Shown piece after piece: positions 1 to 8,365 of a DNA stretch of 64,000 nt; the first letter of the stretch is position 1, and the number at the start of each line of letters is the position of its first letter. The DNA is from an uncultured Sulfitobacter sp. Its GTDB lineage: Bacteria > Pseudomonadota > Alphaproteobacteria > Rhodobacterales > Rhodobacteraceae. A program made the position numbers and the translations under genes. The DNA lies in assembly GCF_947502895.1 (NCBI RefSeq), contig NZ_CANNBM010000001.1, forward strand, positions 1,054,001-1,118,000. The letters are read 5' to 3'. The notes beneath the pieces were generated by a model. The model was not told the origin of the DNA. It searched no databases and saw nothing but the letters and a program-made list of their open reading frames with translations.

Positions 1-1
1 G

Positions 2-1822
2 ATTGATACCCTACCGCTTGGCGCCCAGCGCTTGATAAAAGAGGCCGCCATTCAAGGGCGCAACGTCGACAAGACCGTATTGGCCAAAATGTACGGCACC
101 GAAGATACCACATTTATACAATTACTTGACGACATCATCGCATCAGGACTGATGGAATATACCGATGGCGACACCTGCCGGTTCCACCACGCCCTGATCG
201 CCGAGACGGCCTACGACCTGCTGCTGCGTGAAACCCGTCAGGCATTGCACCTCAAGGTTGCCGCGACAATGGAAAGCTGTGGTTTTGCCGACAGTCCCAA
301 CAGTGCCGGCTTGTTGGCCTACCACTGGGAAGCAGGGGGCGAAACGGCACGCGCATTGCCATACTTTGATCGCGCGCTGATCCGCGCCAGTGGGCAGCAC
401 GCCAACGAAGAAGTCTTACGATATGGCAAAAAGGCGCTTGAGCTGGGCAAACTGCATCCTGAGTTTGTGACGGATGAGCGCGCGATGCGGTGGCATAACG
501 CACTACAAACAGCCTACCGCTCCCAAGGGCATCTGACCGGCACTGACGAGCATTTGCGCTCTATCATGGCAATCGCCGACAAGCCGCCCCCCCAAACAAG
601 TGCATCCTACATTGGAGGTACGTTGCGAGAGTTCATCCGTCTAAAGACAGGGGGCAAAATCAAAGGATTGTCGCAGGAGGCCAAGCTGATTTCAGCCACC
701 GCACATCTGACCAGCGCAGAAGTCGCCTATGACAGACAGGATACCTTGCGTGTTTTGCATGGCTCCTTACGGGGGGCGAACCTTGCATTTTCGGCTGAAG
801 GCGACGCCGTCGAGATCGCGACGGCCAATGCCCAGATGGCAATGACAGCAGTCTTTATAAGGTTTGCGCTGAACGGGGATGCTTTTGCCGCGCGGTGCGA
901 AAGAATGCTGCCAAATCTCGATGATGACCGCGCCAAATCATGGATTTTGGTTGTTCTTAGCTCTTATGAATTCTGCTCGGGGAGGTTTGACAAGTCGAAT
1001 ATCCATGCCGATGCAGCTATGGCCGCTGCGACCCGCTCACGCGAAGCAAAGAACTGGGAATACGCTGCTTCGGGAAAGGCGAATGTACTGCGCCTGCAGG
1101 CACAATTTGCCGAAACCGATGCCTTGGACAAAAAGGTTTATGACAGCGGCCATGACCGCGCGGTGCCACAGGTCAAGCTGTGGGGCACGGTAGGGCGGCT
1201 CAAGAACATGTGGATCACAAACCAGTTCGATTTGTTCGAACAGTGGATAGACCGCTCTGCATCGCTATTGTCCGATGATCTTAACAAACTGAATTCAGCT
1301 GCATCCAACACGATTGGCCATCATATCTTCTCGGCGCTGAATGATATTCGCCTTGGCAATTCCGAACGTGCCTTTGGCGATTTGATGATCACCAAAAGAC
1401 TGTTTGAAGGGTTGCGTGACCCGCAGGTCTATATGGTGGATCCGCTAAGCTATATTATGGATGCGGTGCGCGGATTGCGCCACGCCGGAAGGGACACCGC
1501 CGATATTCTCCCCCTGACCGACTTTGTTCTGAAAAGCGCCAAGAAGGTACACCACTTGTATCCGATGTGCTGGGCGCGGCGGCATCTGGCCCAAGGCGAT
1601 TGGCACGAGGCGCGCGGCCAGTTGGCCAAAGCCATAAAGCACTGGCAACTCGCAACCGCTACTGACGGCCCCGTTGACCTGCCCTTTGACAATGCAATGG
1701 CGCATTACAGGCTCGCCCAGTTCGGCAAGCTGGGCAGCGCACAGAGCGCGGACCACGAGCGGGCGGTCACAGATATTCTGGACCGCCTTAACGTGGAATT
1801 GCCCGTGTCATGGTCTCTGTAA
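2..1822 (+). CDS. Cyclase-type AAA ATPase/TPR regulator, C-terminal part
   Basis: The reading frame is open to the left edge of the window, so only the C-terminal ~606 residues are present. The first ~70 visible residues look like the winged-helix end of an ATPase module (helical segment, then 'RFHHALIAETAYDLLL'). This is typical of bacterial adenylate/guanylate-cyclase-like proteins that join a cyclase domain, an AAA/STAND ATPase and TPR repeats. The rest is Ala/Leu-rich helical repeat, with TPR-like pairs such as 'HWEAGGETARALPYFDRAL'. The cyclase and Walker motifs would lie outside the window, so catalysis cannot be judged. It converges with the flavoprotein gene, leaving only a few bases between the stops. 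It could also be a LuxR/MalT-like regulator, but no C-terminal HTH is visible. Confidence 0.75.
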   Translation: MDTLPLGAQRLIKEAAIQGRNVDKTVLAKMYGTEDTTFIQLLDDIIASGLMEYTDGDTCRFHHALIAETAYDLLLRETRQALHLKVAATMESCGFADSPNSAGLLAYHWEAGGETARALPYFDRALIRASGQHANEEVLRYGKKALELGKLHPEFVTDERAMRWHNALQTAYRSQGHLTGTDEHLRSIMAIADKPPPQTSASYIGGTLREFIRLKTGGKIKGLSQEAKLISATAHLTSAEVAYDRQDTLRVLHGSLRGANLAFSAEGDAVEIATANAQMAMTAVFIRFALNGDAFAARCERMLPNLDDDRAKSWILVVLSSYEFCSGRFDKSNIHADAAMAAATRSREAKNWEYAASGKANVLRLQAQFAETDALDKKVYDSGHDRAVPQVKLWGTVGRLKNMWITNQFDLFEQWIDRSASLLSDDLNKLNSAASNTIGHHIFSALNDIRLGNSERAFGDLMITKRLFEGLRDPQVYMVDPLSYIMDAVRGLRHAGRDTADILPLTDFVLKSAKKVHHLYPMCWARRHLAQGDWHEARGQLAKAIKHWQLATATDGPVDLPFDNAMAHYRLAQFGKLGSAQSADHERAVTDILDRLNVELPVSWSL

Positions 1823-1829
1823 CGCTGTC

Positions 1830-4316
1830 CTAGTCAATCAGATAAGGATCAAGGCTAAACCGTATCATCGCGATTTTGGGATCAGCTGCATCATTGGCAA
1901 GGCGGATTTCAATCGTCATCTGTGATGTGAACGGTTTACCCGTGCTGGGCGTTGTTCCCGAAATATCCAACCCCAACATGATGGTCAGCTGCTGCGGCCC
2001 CAACCCGAATGTTTTGAGCTTGGCTCCGTTTGTTAGAGGTGCCGCTGCCAAACGGTTCATCATCAACTGGAAACCCGCAACACCAAGATGTGGGCCTTTG
2101 GGAATTGTTTTGCCCCCCGGACCATAGATCACGGCGTTCTCGAATGCTGCCGACAACGTGCTGTTGGCACCGCCCAGCACCGCTTCAATCTCTTTTATAA
2201 CGGGCGCAAAATGATCCTCGGTAACGTACGTAGGTGCCGACGCGGGAGCAGCACTGACCAATGCGTCAATTTCGGCTGAGTCCATAATCAAGCGGTCTGA
2301 CTTGATCAATGCTGGTCCTTCATCGGGGTCGGTAAATTCGAACAGCATCGTGGCTGCCATATCCTTGAACGGTCGCCCGTTCGTGTTGACCGTGCCCGTC
2401 ACCTTGAAGGTTGCAAAACCGGTGTTGCGTTCAACATCAACTGCGATCGTTTCCACCGCCACTTGTGAGATCGCAAAGAAGAACCCCATGCGCACATAGA
2501 ATTCGACAGTACCCTCCTGCCCGATATAGCCTATCTTGCCGTCAGGTGTTGTTGGCAGGGCGGCCCCTCCCGGCCCTTGGAAGTTACAGTCGTCCGTTAG
2601 CGCAGGCCATTCAAGCATGGGCACCTGCATCTCGATCGCCTTCATGATCTGATTGATACAGGTCTTCATCTCGATCTCGCGAGAGAAGGTATCGGGGGCG
2701 GGTATCTGCTTTGTGCCCAACTGCTCTAGAATCTGGATCGCAACGGTTTCGCCGGACCAGATCGCACCCGACATATACCCATTAGAGACAAGCGCCCCTT
2801 CGGTAGAGGCAAAGTAGAGGCCTGTTTTCTCTGCGTATGCGCCATTGCCCGGTGTCAAAAGAACCTCGTTTCGGTTCTTCAAAAACTCGCCCGGACCAAA
2901 ATGCGCAGCAGGGCACCCCATCGAGTATTGCTCAGCGTTCCAGTCAAGCTCGTTATACACGGGGTTGTGGCCAGCCAGCTTGCCCACAGGATCAAATAGC
3001 TTTGAAAGAATATCCATCACAGCAGCTTCGCGATCGGACTTGGTGGGCAGATTCCGTGCAGCATCCCCCACAACAAAGGCAAAGAGCGCAGGCTGCCCTT
3101 CGGCAGAACAGTTATCCATCGTCCAAACCACAGGACCATCAGTACACAGCGCATCACCCGACAGACCATATTCTGCAACATTGACCTCGTCAGGCATCGG
3201 CAGACCGTTTATGCGCCCTGTCCGCTGGTTGGTATCATTGCGCCAGAACGCGGTGTCAAAGGTGACATAGCTCATCACCATATGCGAGTTTGGCATCGCA
3301 TCCGCGATGCTGGAGCGGTCCAGAATGACGTTGTTGTTCGCGTCATAGTATTTGATCGTATTGCTGAGTTTTGGCGACATGGCGACCAACAGTTGACCGG
3401 CGGTGCAGATCTGGCTGCCCCCCACAATCACATCGGTAAATTCGCCCTGTGCATTCATGCGCAAGCTCTCGACCGGCTCACCCAATCTGATGCAGCCAGG
3501 TTGCAACACCTCCAGCTTTTCCGTGAGCGTCAGCGCAATGGACTGCGCACCATCCTTCAAGCGATAGCCCTGCGCACCCTGAACAGGAAAACGCAAAGAT
3601 TGGAACATCTGCAATCCGCCACTGGAGCGGATATAGAACATCAGCCACAGCATCGAAATCTCTTCAGGCTCGGCTGAAAACCCAACGCGGCAGAGCATCC
3701 GTGTCAACGCCCGAAACGCGTTCGGGATATTACCGAAGTCTGTTGTGATCGAACCCACATCAGGCTGGACTGGTACGCCATAGCCAGGCAAGTCGGTGCG
3801 GCAAACCCAATCCCAGACCGACAGTTTGTCCAAGGCCTCGGCGTTAGGCGTCTTCTCAGGGGAGGTCAGCCAGACTGATTGTGACAGCTGCTCGAGATAC
3901 AGAATATAGGCTTGGCCTGCGGCCGATTTCGGGATCGTTGTGCCGATATAGGTCTCGATGTCGGGACTGGCAGTGTCCATCTTTGAGGCCTGAAAATTCG
4001 CGCCCTGCCCTGCCCAGAACTTATCGGGCGTGGGCATTACATTTTCGGGGCCTTCGTACTGCTTGAAGGTCTCTAGCCCCAGTTCCTCTACCATGTTCCA
4101 GACGGAGGCTTGGTATGCTTCATGCCCGATGAAATGCGCCCCTAGGTCAAAATGGCTGGGCTTGCCCTGATAGGTATCGGTGACTGTCAGCGTACGTCCG
4201 CCCACGCGGTTCCGCGCCTCGAGCACCAGAACGCTTTTGCCAGCTTGCGCACAGCGATATGCAGCCGTTAGACCGGTCAATCCGGCGCCAGCTACAACGA
4301 GGTCATAATGATCCAT
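1830..4316 (-). CDS. Flavin monoamine oxidase fused to two SnoaL/NTF2-like domains
   Basis: 828 residues. The N-terminus has the dinucleotide-binding motif (VVAGAGLTGLTAAY, residues ~7-20) followed by the E-A-R-x-R-V-G-G-R-T signature of flavin amine oxidases. The oxidase part continues to about residue 545 and ends in the usual FAD-contact region (G-A-L-V-S-N-G-Y-M-S-G-A). Residues ~555-690 and ~705-828 are two small alpha+beta domains with the look of SnoaL/NTF2-like folds (for example 'PMLEWPALTDDC' at the start of the first). Expected chemistry is FAD- and oxygen-dependent oxidation of an amine or amino acid in the cytoplasm; no signal peptide is visible. The family is usually ~450-550 aa, so the tail is an unusual addition. 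The substrate cannot be read from sequence. Confidence 0.82.
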   Translation of the reverse strand: MDHYDLVVAGAGLTGLTAAYRCAQAGKSVLVLEARNRVGGRTLTVTDTYQGKPSHFDLGAHFIGHEAYQASVWNMVEELGLETFKQYEGPENVMPTPDKFWAGQGANFQASKMDTASPDIETYIGTTIPKSAAGQAYILYLEQLSQSVWLTSPEKTPNAEALDKLSVWDWVCRTDLPGYGVPVQPDVGSITTDFGNIPNAFRALTRMLCRVGFSAEPEEISMLWLMFYIRSSGGLQMFQSLRFPVQGAQGYRLKDGAQSIALTLTEKLEVLQPGCIRLGEPVESLRMNAQGEFTDVIVGGSQICTAGQLLVAMSPKLSNTIKYYDANNNVILDRSSIADAMPNSHMVMSYVTFDTAFWRNDTNQRTGRINGLPMPDEVNVAEYGLSGDALCTDGPVVWTMDNCSAEGQPALFAFVVGDAARNLPTKSDREAAVMDILSKLFDPVGKLAGHNPVYNELDWNAEQYSMGCPAAHFGPGEFLKNRNEVLLTPGNGAYAEKTGLYFASTEGALVSNGYMSGAIWSGETVAIQILEQLGTKQIPAPDTFSREIEMKTCINQIMKAIEMQVPMLEWPALTDDCNFQGPGGAALPTTPDGKIGYIGQEGTVEFYVRMGFFFAISQVAVETIAVDVERNTGFATFKVTGTVNTNGRPFKDMAATMLFEFTDPDEGPALIKSDRLIMDSAEIDALVSAAPASAPTYVTEDHFAPVIKEIEAVLGGANSTLSAAFENAVIYGPGGKTIPKGPHLGVAGFQLMMNRLAAAPLTNGAKLKTFGLGPQQLTIMLGLDISGTTPSTGKPFTSQMTIEIRLANDAADPKIAMIRFSLDPYLID

Positions 4317-4459
4317 GAATCAATTCCTTAAATATATCCGTCAGCCCCCACAGACACAGCATCGCAACACTGCAACTTCTTGTCTGACGTTAGGGAAGGA
4401 TCATCCACATACTTTGTTAACTATCAAAGCACTTTCTTAAGAGGCGCCAGAATTATGTC

Positions 4460-5140
4460 TCAAGATATCAAGGCAAACCGCTCAACCTGATGGAACATGC
4501 CCTGCGCGTCTTGGCCCATGATTGTGATGGCGTCCATCAAATGCGGATCAGGCAATAGGGGCATGACCTGTGGCGCAAGCCCATCCATGACGGTCTGCGC
4601 TTGCGCAGGTTTTATCCGTCCTGTGAGGGTCAGATGAAAGTGATAGTCGTCAAAGATATACGGATAACCCCATTCCAGCATCTGCGCATCCTGTCGCGCG
4701 CTCAGCCGTGCCTTGCGGCGCTGCGCAATTGCGGCCTCCTCTAACGGTGCGCGCAGCGGATCAAACTGTCGAACCACAGCAGCCGCCAGTGCCCGCAACG
4801 CAGGCTGATCGGCAAGAGGACGGAGCGCAATAAAACCGTTTTCATAGCGCAGCGCCAACCGACCCAGATCAACCGCCGGTGTATGCGCCGCAAAGTCCTG
4901 CGCTATCTGGTAAAGATCATCGGGCGATTTACCGTGCCTAAGGTGAAACGGCGCTTTGAGCGTGGCATGCAGCCCGTACCTGCGAGGTTTGGCAGTCATC
5001 GCCGCGATGTCGGGAATATCCAACGGCGGATGATGCACCGCATGACCTGCCCCATTATCCCATCCCAGCCAAGCAGCGCCGAACTGTGCCAAAGCCCCTG
5101 ATGGGCAATAGAAAATCGCGTACCGCTCAAACATTCGCAT
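4460..5140 (-). CDS. DUF1045 protein, putative 2H phosphoesterase linked to phosphonate metabolism
   Basis: 226 residues. It matches the DUF1045 family ('putative phosphonate metabolism protein') by its opening R-Y-A-I-F-Y and by two His-x-Thr/Leu motifs: 'HATLKAPFHL' near residue 58 and 'HFHLTLTG' near residue 168. Paired H-x-[T/S] motifs are the signature of the 2H phosphoesterase (RNA-ligase-like) fold. The family often sits in phn operons, but no phn gene is present here, so it is either displaced or has another phosphodiester substrate. The start could be Met1 or Met3. It is separated from the upstream GntR gene by a divergent promoter region. Confidence 0.78.
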   Translation of the reverse strand: MRMFERYAIFYCPSGALAQFGAAWLGWDNGAGHAVHHPPLDIPDIAAMTAKPRRYGLHATLKAPFHLRHGKSPDDLYQIAQDFAAHTPAVDLGRLALRYENGFIALRPLADQPALRALAAAVVRQFDPLRAPLEEAAIAQRRKARLSARQDAQMLEWGYPYIFDDYHFHLTLTGRIKPAQAQTVMDGLAPQVMPLLPDPHLMDAITIMGQDAQGMFHQVERFALIS

Positions 5141-5240
5141 TTCCCTGATCCCGCTGCCTCCACACTCTAACGCTGCGGTCCCGGCGTGACAAACCAGACA
5201 GTTGTTTTTGCAATCGCAATATCGCGCGAAAAACAGGAAG

Positions 5241-5280
5241 TTGACACCGTCTGTATGATGTTTGTATACAATTTGTACAA
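5241..5280 (+). promoter_or_regulatory. Promoter with palindromic GntR-type operators
   Basis: TTGACA (5241-5246) and TATACA (5265-5270) with an 18-nt spacer form a sigma-70-like promoter. The -10 lies inside the perfect palindrome TTGTATACAA (5262-5271), followed by a second palindrome TTGTACAA (5273-5280). GntR/FCD regulators typically bind such TTGTATACAA-type sites, so autorepression of the operon starting at 5294 is likely. Confidence 0.6.
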
Positions 5281-5293
5281 CACTGGAGTCCTC

Positions 5294-5992
5294 ATGAACA
5301 AAAAGACCCTTTGCGTCGAAGACCTACGCAAGCGCATCCTTTCGCAAGACATCGCTCCGGGCTCTGATCTGGACGAGGTGAGCCTGTCACAGCGCTATGG
5401 TATTTCTCGGACGCCATTGCGTGAAATTCTGCACCGTCTTGCAGGTGACGGCTATGTGCGGTTGGAGGAAAACCGCGGTGCCAAGGTTGTCTCGATGGAC
5501 CTTTCGGTAATGCGGGTCTTTTTCCAGACCGCGCCACTGGTCTATTCCTCGGTTGCGCGTCAGGCCGCGGAAAACCGGACCGGCAGACAGCTGGACGACC
5601 TGAAGGAAACGCAAGCAGCGTTCACGATTGCAGCCAAGGCCCGCGAGACAGAGCAGGCAGCCCTTCTGAATCACCGCTTCCACGAAATCATCGGTGAAAT
5701 GGCTCAAAACCCGTATCTTTTTGCAAGCCTCAAGCGGATGTTGATCGACCATACACGGCTAAGCCAGACATTCTTTCGCCCTCACTCGGAGGCGGATGTG
5801 GGGCGGGTCAGCAAAGCTATAGATCAGCACGATGCCATGATCTCGGCGATAGAGGCGCGCGAGCCGTCCTTGGCAATCGATTTGACCCTGCAGCACTGGG
5901 ATTTATCGCGTGACCAGATCGAAAACTATGTCCGCCCTGATCCATTGCCGTTGGACGTTATTTCAATGAAAGACCACAAGAATGCAGTTTGA
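5294..5992 (+). CDS. GntR family (FCD subfamily) transcriptional regulator
   Basis: 232 residues from the ATG at 5294, which has a GGAG ribosome site about 5-9 bases upstream. A longer in-frame start at 5186 would read through the promoter and operator and is rejected. The N-terminal winged helix is clear (DLRKRILSQDIAPGSDLDE, then ISRTPLREILHRLAGDGYV, residues ~10-60). The C-terminal FCD ligand domain contains 'NHRFHEIIGEMAQNPYL' and a later 'QHDAMISAI', with the metal/ligand-binding His residues expected of the family. It overlaps the next gene by 11 bases and is the first gene of a five-gene catabolic operon, so it most likely senses that pathway's substrate. Confidence 0.9.
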   Translation: MNKKTLCVEDLRKRILSQDIAPGSDLDEVSLSQRYGISRTPLREILHRLAGDGYVRLEENRGAKVVSMDLSVMRVFFQTAPLVYSSVARQAAENRTGRQLDDLKETQAAFTIAAKARETEQAALLNHRFHEIIGEMAQNPYLFASLKRMLIDHTRLSQTFFRPHSEADVGRVSKAIDQHDAMISAIEAREPSLAIDLTLQHWDLSRDQIENYVRPDPLPLDVISMKDHKNAV

Positions 5993-6890
5993 AGGAATCT
6001 ACACCCCTGTTGTTACGCCTTACCACGACGACTTTTCATGCAACGAGGCGGCGCTGGCCCAAACCATCGAGTATCTGATCGCGGCTGGTGTGCACGGTTT
6101 GGTGATTGCAGGCTCTACCGGTGAATACTACGCCCAGACCGAGGAAGAGCGGGTGTGGATGATGAACCGCTGCGCCGAATTGATCGCGGGGCGCGTGCCG
6201 ATGATCGTGGGCACGGGCGCTATTCGGACCGAAGACAGTATCCGCTACGCACAAGCTGCCAAGTCCGCAGGTGCGGACGCGCTGCTGGTCGCAACCCCCC
6301 CCTACGCCTACCCCACGGGCCGCGAAATTGCCCTGCATGCACTGGCTATAGACCGCGCAGCCAACCTGCCTGTGATGCTCTACAACTACCCCGGCCGTAT
6401 GTCGGTCAGCATGGACGAGGAAACACTGGATCGTCTGGGCCGCAGCCCGAATTTCTGCGCGATCAAGGAAAGCTCGGGGGATATCAACCGTGTGCATCTG
6501 CTGGCACGCAGTTACCCCCACATCGCAATGAGTTGCGGAATGGATGATCAGGCGCTGGAGTTTTTTGCATGGGGCGCACGATCATGGGTCTGTGCGGGGT
6601 CAAACTTTGCTCCCGAAGCGCACATCGCGCTCTACCGCGCATGTGTGGTCGAGGGGGACTTTACCAAGGGCCGCGCAATCATGTCTGCGATGCTGCCCCT
6701 GATGAGCGTGCTGGAGCAAGGTGGCAAGTTTGTTCAATGCATCAAATACGGCCTAACCCTGCGCGGCATTGATGCAGGCCCGCCACGCAAACCACTGCAA
6801 CCGCTCGACAAGGATGACAAACGCCAGTTGGCCGAAGTGATCCGCACTATGAACACCACGCTCAGTGCCATCACAGGAGAGGCGATATGA
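5982..6890 (+). CDS. Dihydrodipicolinate synthase/N-acetylneuraminate lyase family protein
   Basis: 302 residues, a normal length for the class I aldolase TIM-barrel family. Key residues are visible: G-S-T-G-E at 44-48, catalytic Tyr134 in 'LYNYPGR', and the Schiff-base Lys162 in 'IKESSGD'. Family members catalyse aldol cleavage, condensation, or dehydration/deamination of 2-keto acids. In this operon, next to an aldehyde dehydrogenase, it more likely yields a semialdehyde (as in sugar-acid or hydroxyproline catabolism) than lysine precursors. Start and stop both overlap neighbouring genes (11 and 4 bases), indicating translational coupling. The true substrate is unknown. Confidence 0.88.
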   Translation: MQFEGIYTPVVTPYHDDFSCNEAALAQTIEYLIAAGVHGLVIAGSTGEYYAQTEEERVWMMNRCAELIAGRVPMIVGTGAIRTEDSIRYAQAAKSAGADALLVATPPYAYPTGREIALHALAIDRAANLPVMLYNYPGRMSVSMDEETLDRLGRSPNFCAIKESSGDINRVHLLARSYPHIAMSCGMDDQALEFFAWGARSWVCAGSNFAPEAHIALYRACVVEGDFTKGRAIMSAMLPLMSVLEQGGKFVQCIKYGLTLRGIDAGPPRKPLQPLDKDDKRQLAEVIRTMNTTLSAITGEAI

Positions 6891-8365
6891 CCGATCTGCT
6901 CACCCATGCTGAATACCGCGCCATTGCGCAAAACCTCGACGTTCCCCGTGCCGCTTTTATCGACGGGAAATACCGCGCAGGTACAGGTGCCACATTCATC
7001 ACAACCAATCCCGCCACGGGCGATGCTATCGCCCAGATTGCAGGCTGCGGCGCGCAGGATGTCGATTTTGCGGTTGAAAAAGCGCGCGGAGCTTTCGACC
7101 AAGGCACTTGGTCAAAACGCCACCCTTCCGACCGTAAAGACGTTCTGATCCAGTTCTGCAAACTGCTGACCCGCAACCGCCGCGAATTGGCCGTGATGGA
7201 GAGCCTTGATAGCGGCAAACCGATCCTTGATTGCGAGACTGTCGATATCCCCGAAACCATCGCCTGCATCAAATGGCACGCCGAGGCCGTAGATAAGATT
7301 TATGATCAAACCAGCCCGACGGGAGACGACGCTCTGTCAGTGATTGTGCGCGAACCTATTGGCGTAGTCGGTGCCGTGCTGCCGTGGAATTTCCCGTTGA
7401 TGATGCTGGCGTGGAAAATTGGCCCCGCGCTGGCCGCCGGTTGCAGCGTGATTGTCAAACCCGCCGAGCAGACATCGCTGACAGCCTTGCGGGTGGCGGA
7501 GTTAGCCACCGAAGCTGGCGTGCCGCATGGGGTTTTACAGGTTTTACCTGGTGATGGTCCATCCGTAGGAGAGCCACTGGGCCGCCACATGGATGTGGAC
7601 ATGGTCAGCTTTACCGGCTCAACCGAGACGGGGCGGCGTTTTCTGCATTATGCAGCGGACAGCAACCTTAAGAAAATCGTACTGGAATGCGGTGGCAAGA
7701 ACCCTGCCGTCGTGTTCGATGATGCGGAAAATCTGGATCACGTTGCCGCCCATGTGGTCAATGCCGCCTTTTGGAACGGCGGGCAGAACTGTTCGGCAAC
7801 CTCGCGATTGATAGTGCATAAGGATGTCAAAGACGCATTGATTCAGCGGATACAGGCGCGCCTGCGCGACTGGAAAACAGGTGATCCGCTTGACCCCGCC
7901 CACCATATCGGCGCGATGATCGATGCAGACCACTGTGCAAAAGTACGCAGTTTTCTGGAAGCGACAGATCGCGGTGAGGGACCTTTTATTGCGCCAATAA
8001 TTTATGACGTAGCCAAAGACGACCCACGCGCCCACGAGGAGATTTTCGGGCCTGTGCTGTCGATCATTACCGCTGGTAGCAATGACGAGGCCATCGAAAT
8101 TGCCAACCAAACGGTGTACGGCTTGGCGGCAAGTGTGTTCACCGCCAATACCCGCCGCGCGATCCGTGCAGCGCGTGATATTCGCGCAGGCACTGTGACT
8201 GTGAATTGCTACGGCGAAGGCGATATCGCTACACCATTCGGCGGCTACAAGCAGTCGGGTTTTGGCGGGCGGGACAATGGCATTCATGCCCATGACCAAT
8301 TCACCGAGATCAAGACAATCTGGATTGACCTGACCGACCCGACCGACGGGGATAACATCGCATGA
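6887..8365 (+). CDS. NAD(P)-dependent aldehyde dehydrogenase
   Basis: 492 residues with the complete ALDH core: 'LPWNFPL' with Asn168, Lys191 in 'VIVKPAEQT', the coenzyme loop 'FTGSTETGR' (~243-250), general base Glu267 in 'LECGGKNP', and nucleophile Cys302 in 'GGQNCSATSR'. It resembles the betaine-aldehyde/gamma-aminobutyraldehyde dehydrogenase branch. It starts inside the stop of the DapA-family gene (ATGA) and its own stop overlaps the next start, so it is an integral step of the operon. It probably oxidises the aldehyde made by the upstream lyase or by the downstream amine oxidase. Confidence 0.9.
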   Translation: MTDLLTHAEYRAIAQNLDVPRAAFIDGKYRAGTGATFITTNPATGDAIAQIAGCGAQDVDFAVEKARGAFDQGTWSKRHPSDRKDVLIQFCKLLTRNRRELAVMESLDSGKPILDCETVDIPETIACIKWHAEAVDKIYDQTSPTGDDALSVIVREPIGVVGAVLPWNFPLMMLAWKIGPALAAGCSVIVKPAEQTSLTALRVAELATEAGVPHGVLQVLPGDGPSVGEPLGRHMDVDMVSFTGSTETGRRFLHYAADSNLKKIVLECGGKNPAVVFDDAENLDHVAAHVVNAAFWNGGQNCSATSRLIVHKDVKDALIQRIQARLRDWKTGDPLDPAHHIGAMIDADHCAKVRSFLEATDRGEGPFIAPIIYDVAKDDPRAHEEIFGPVLSIITAGSNDEAIEIANQTVYGLAASVFTANTRRAIRAARDIRAGTVTVNCYGEGDIATPFGGYKQSGFGGRDNGIHAHDQFTEIKTIWIDLTDPTDGDNIA

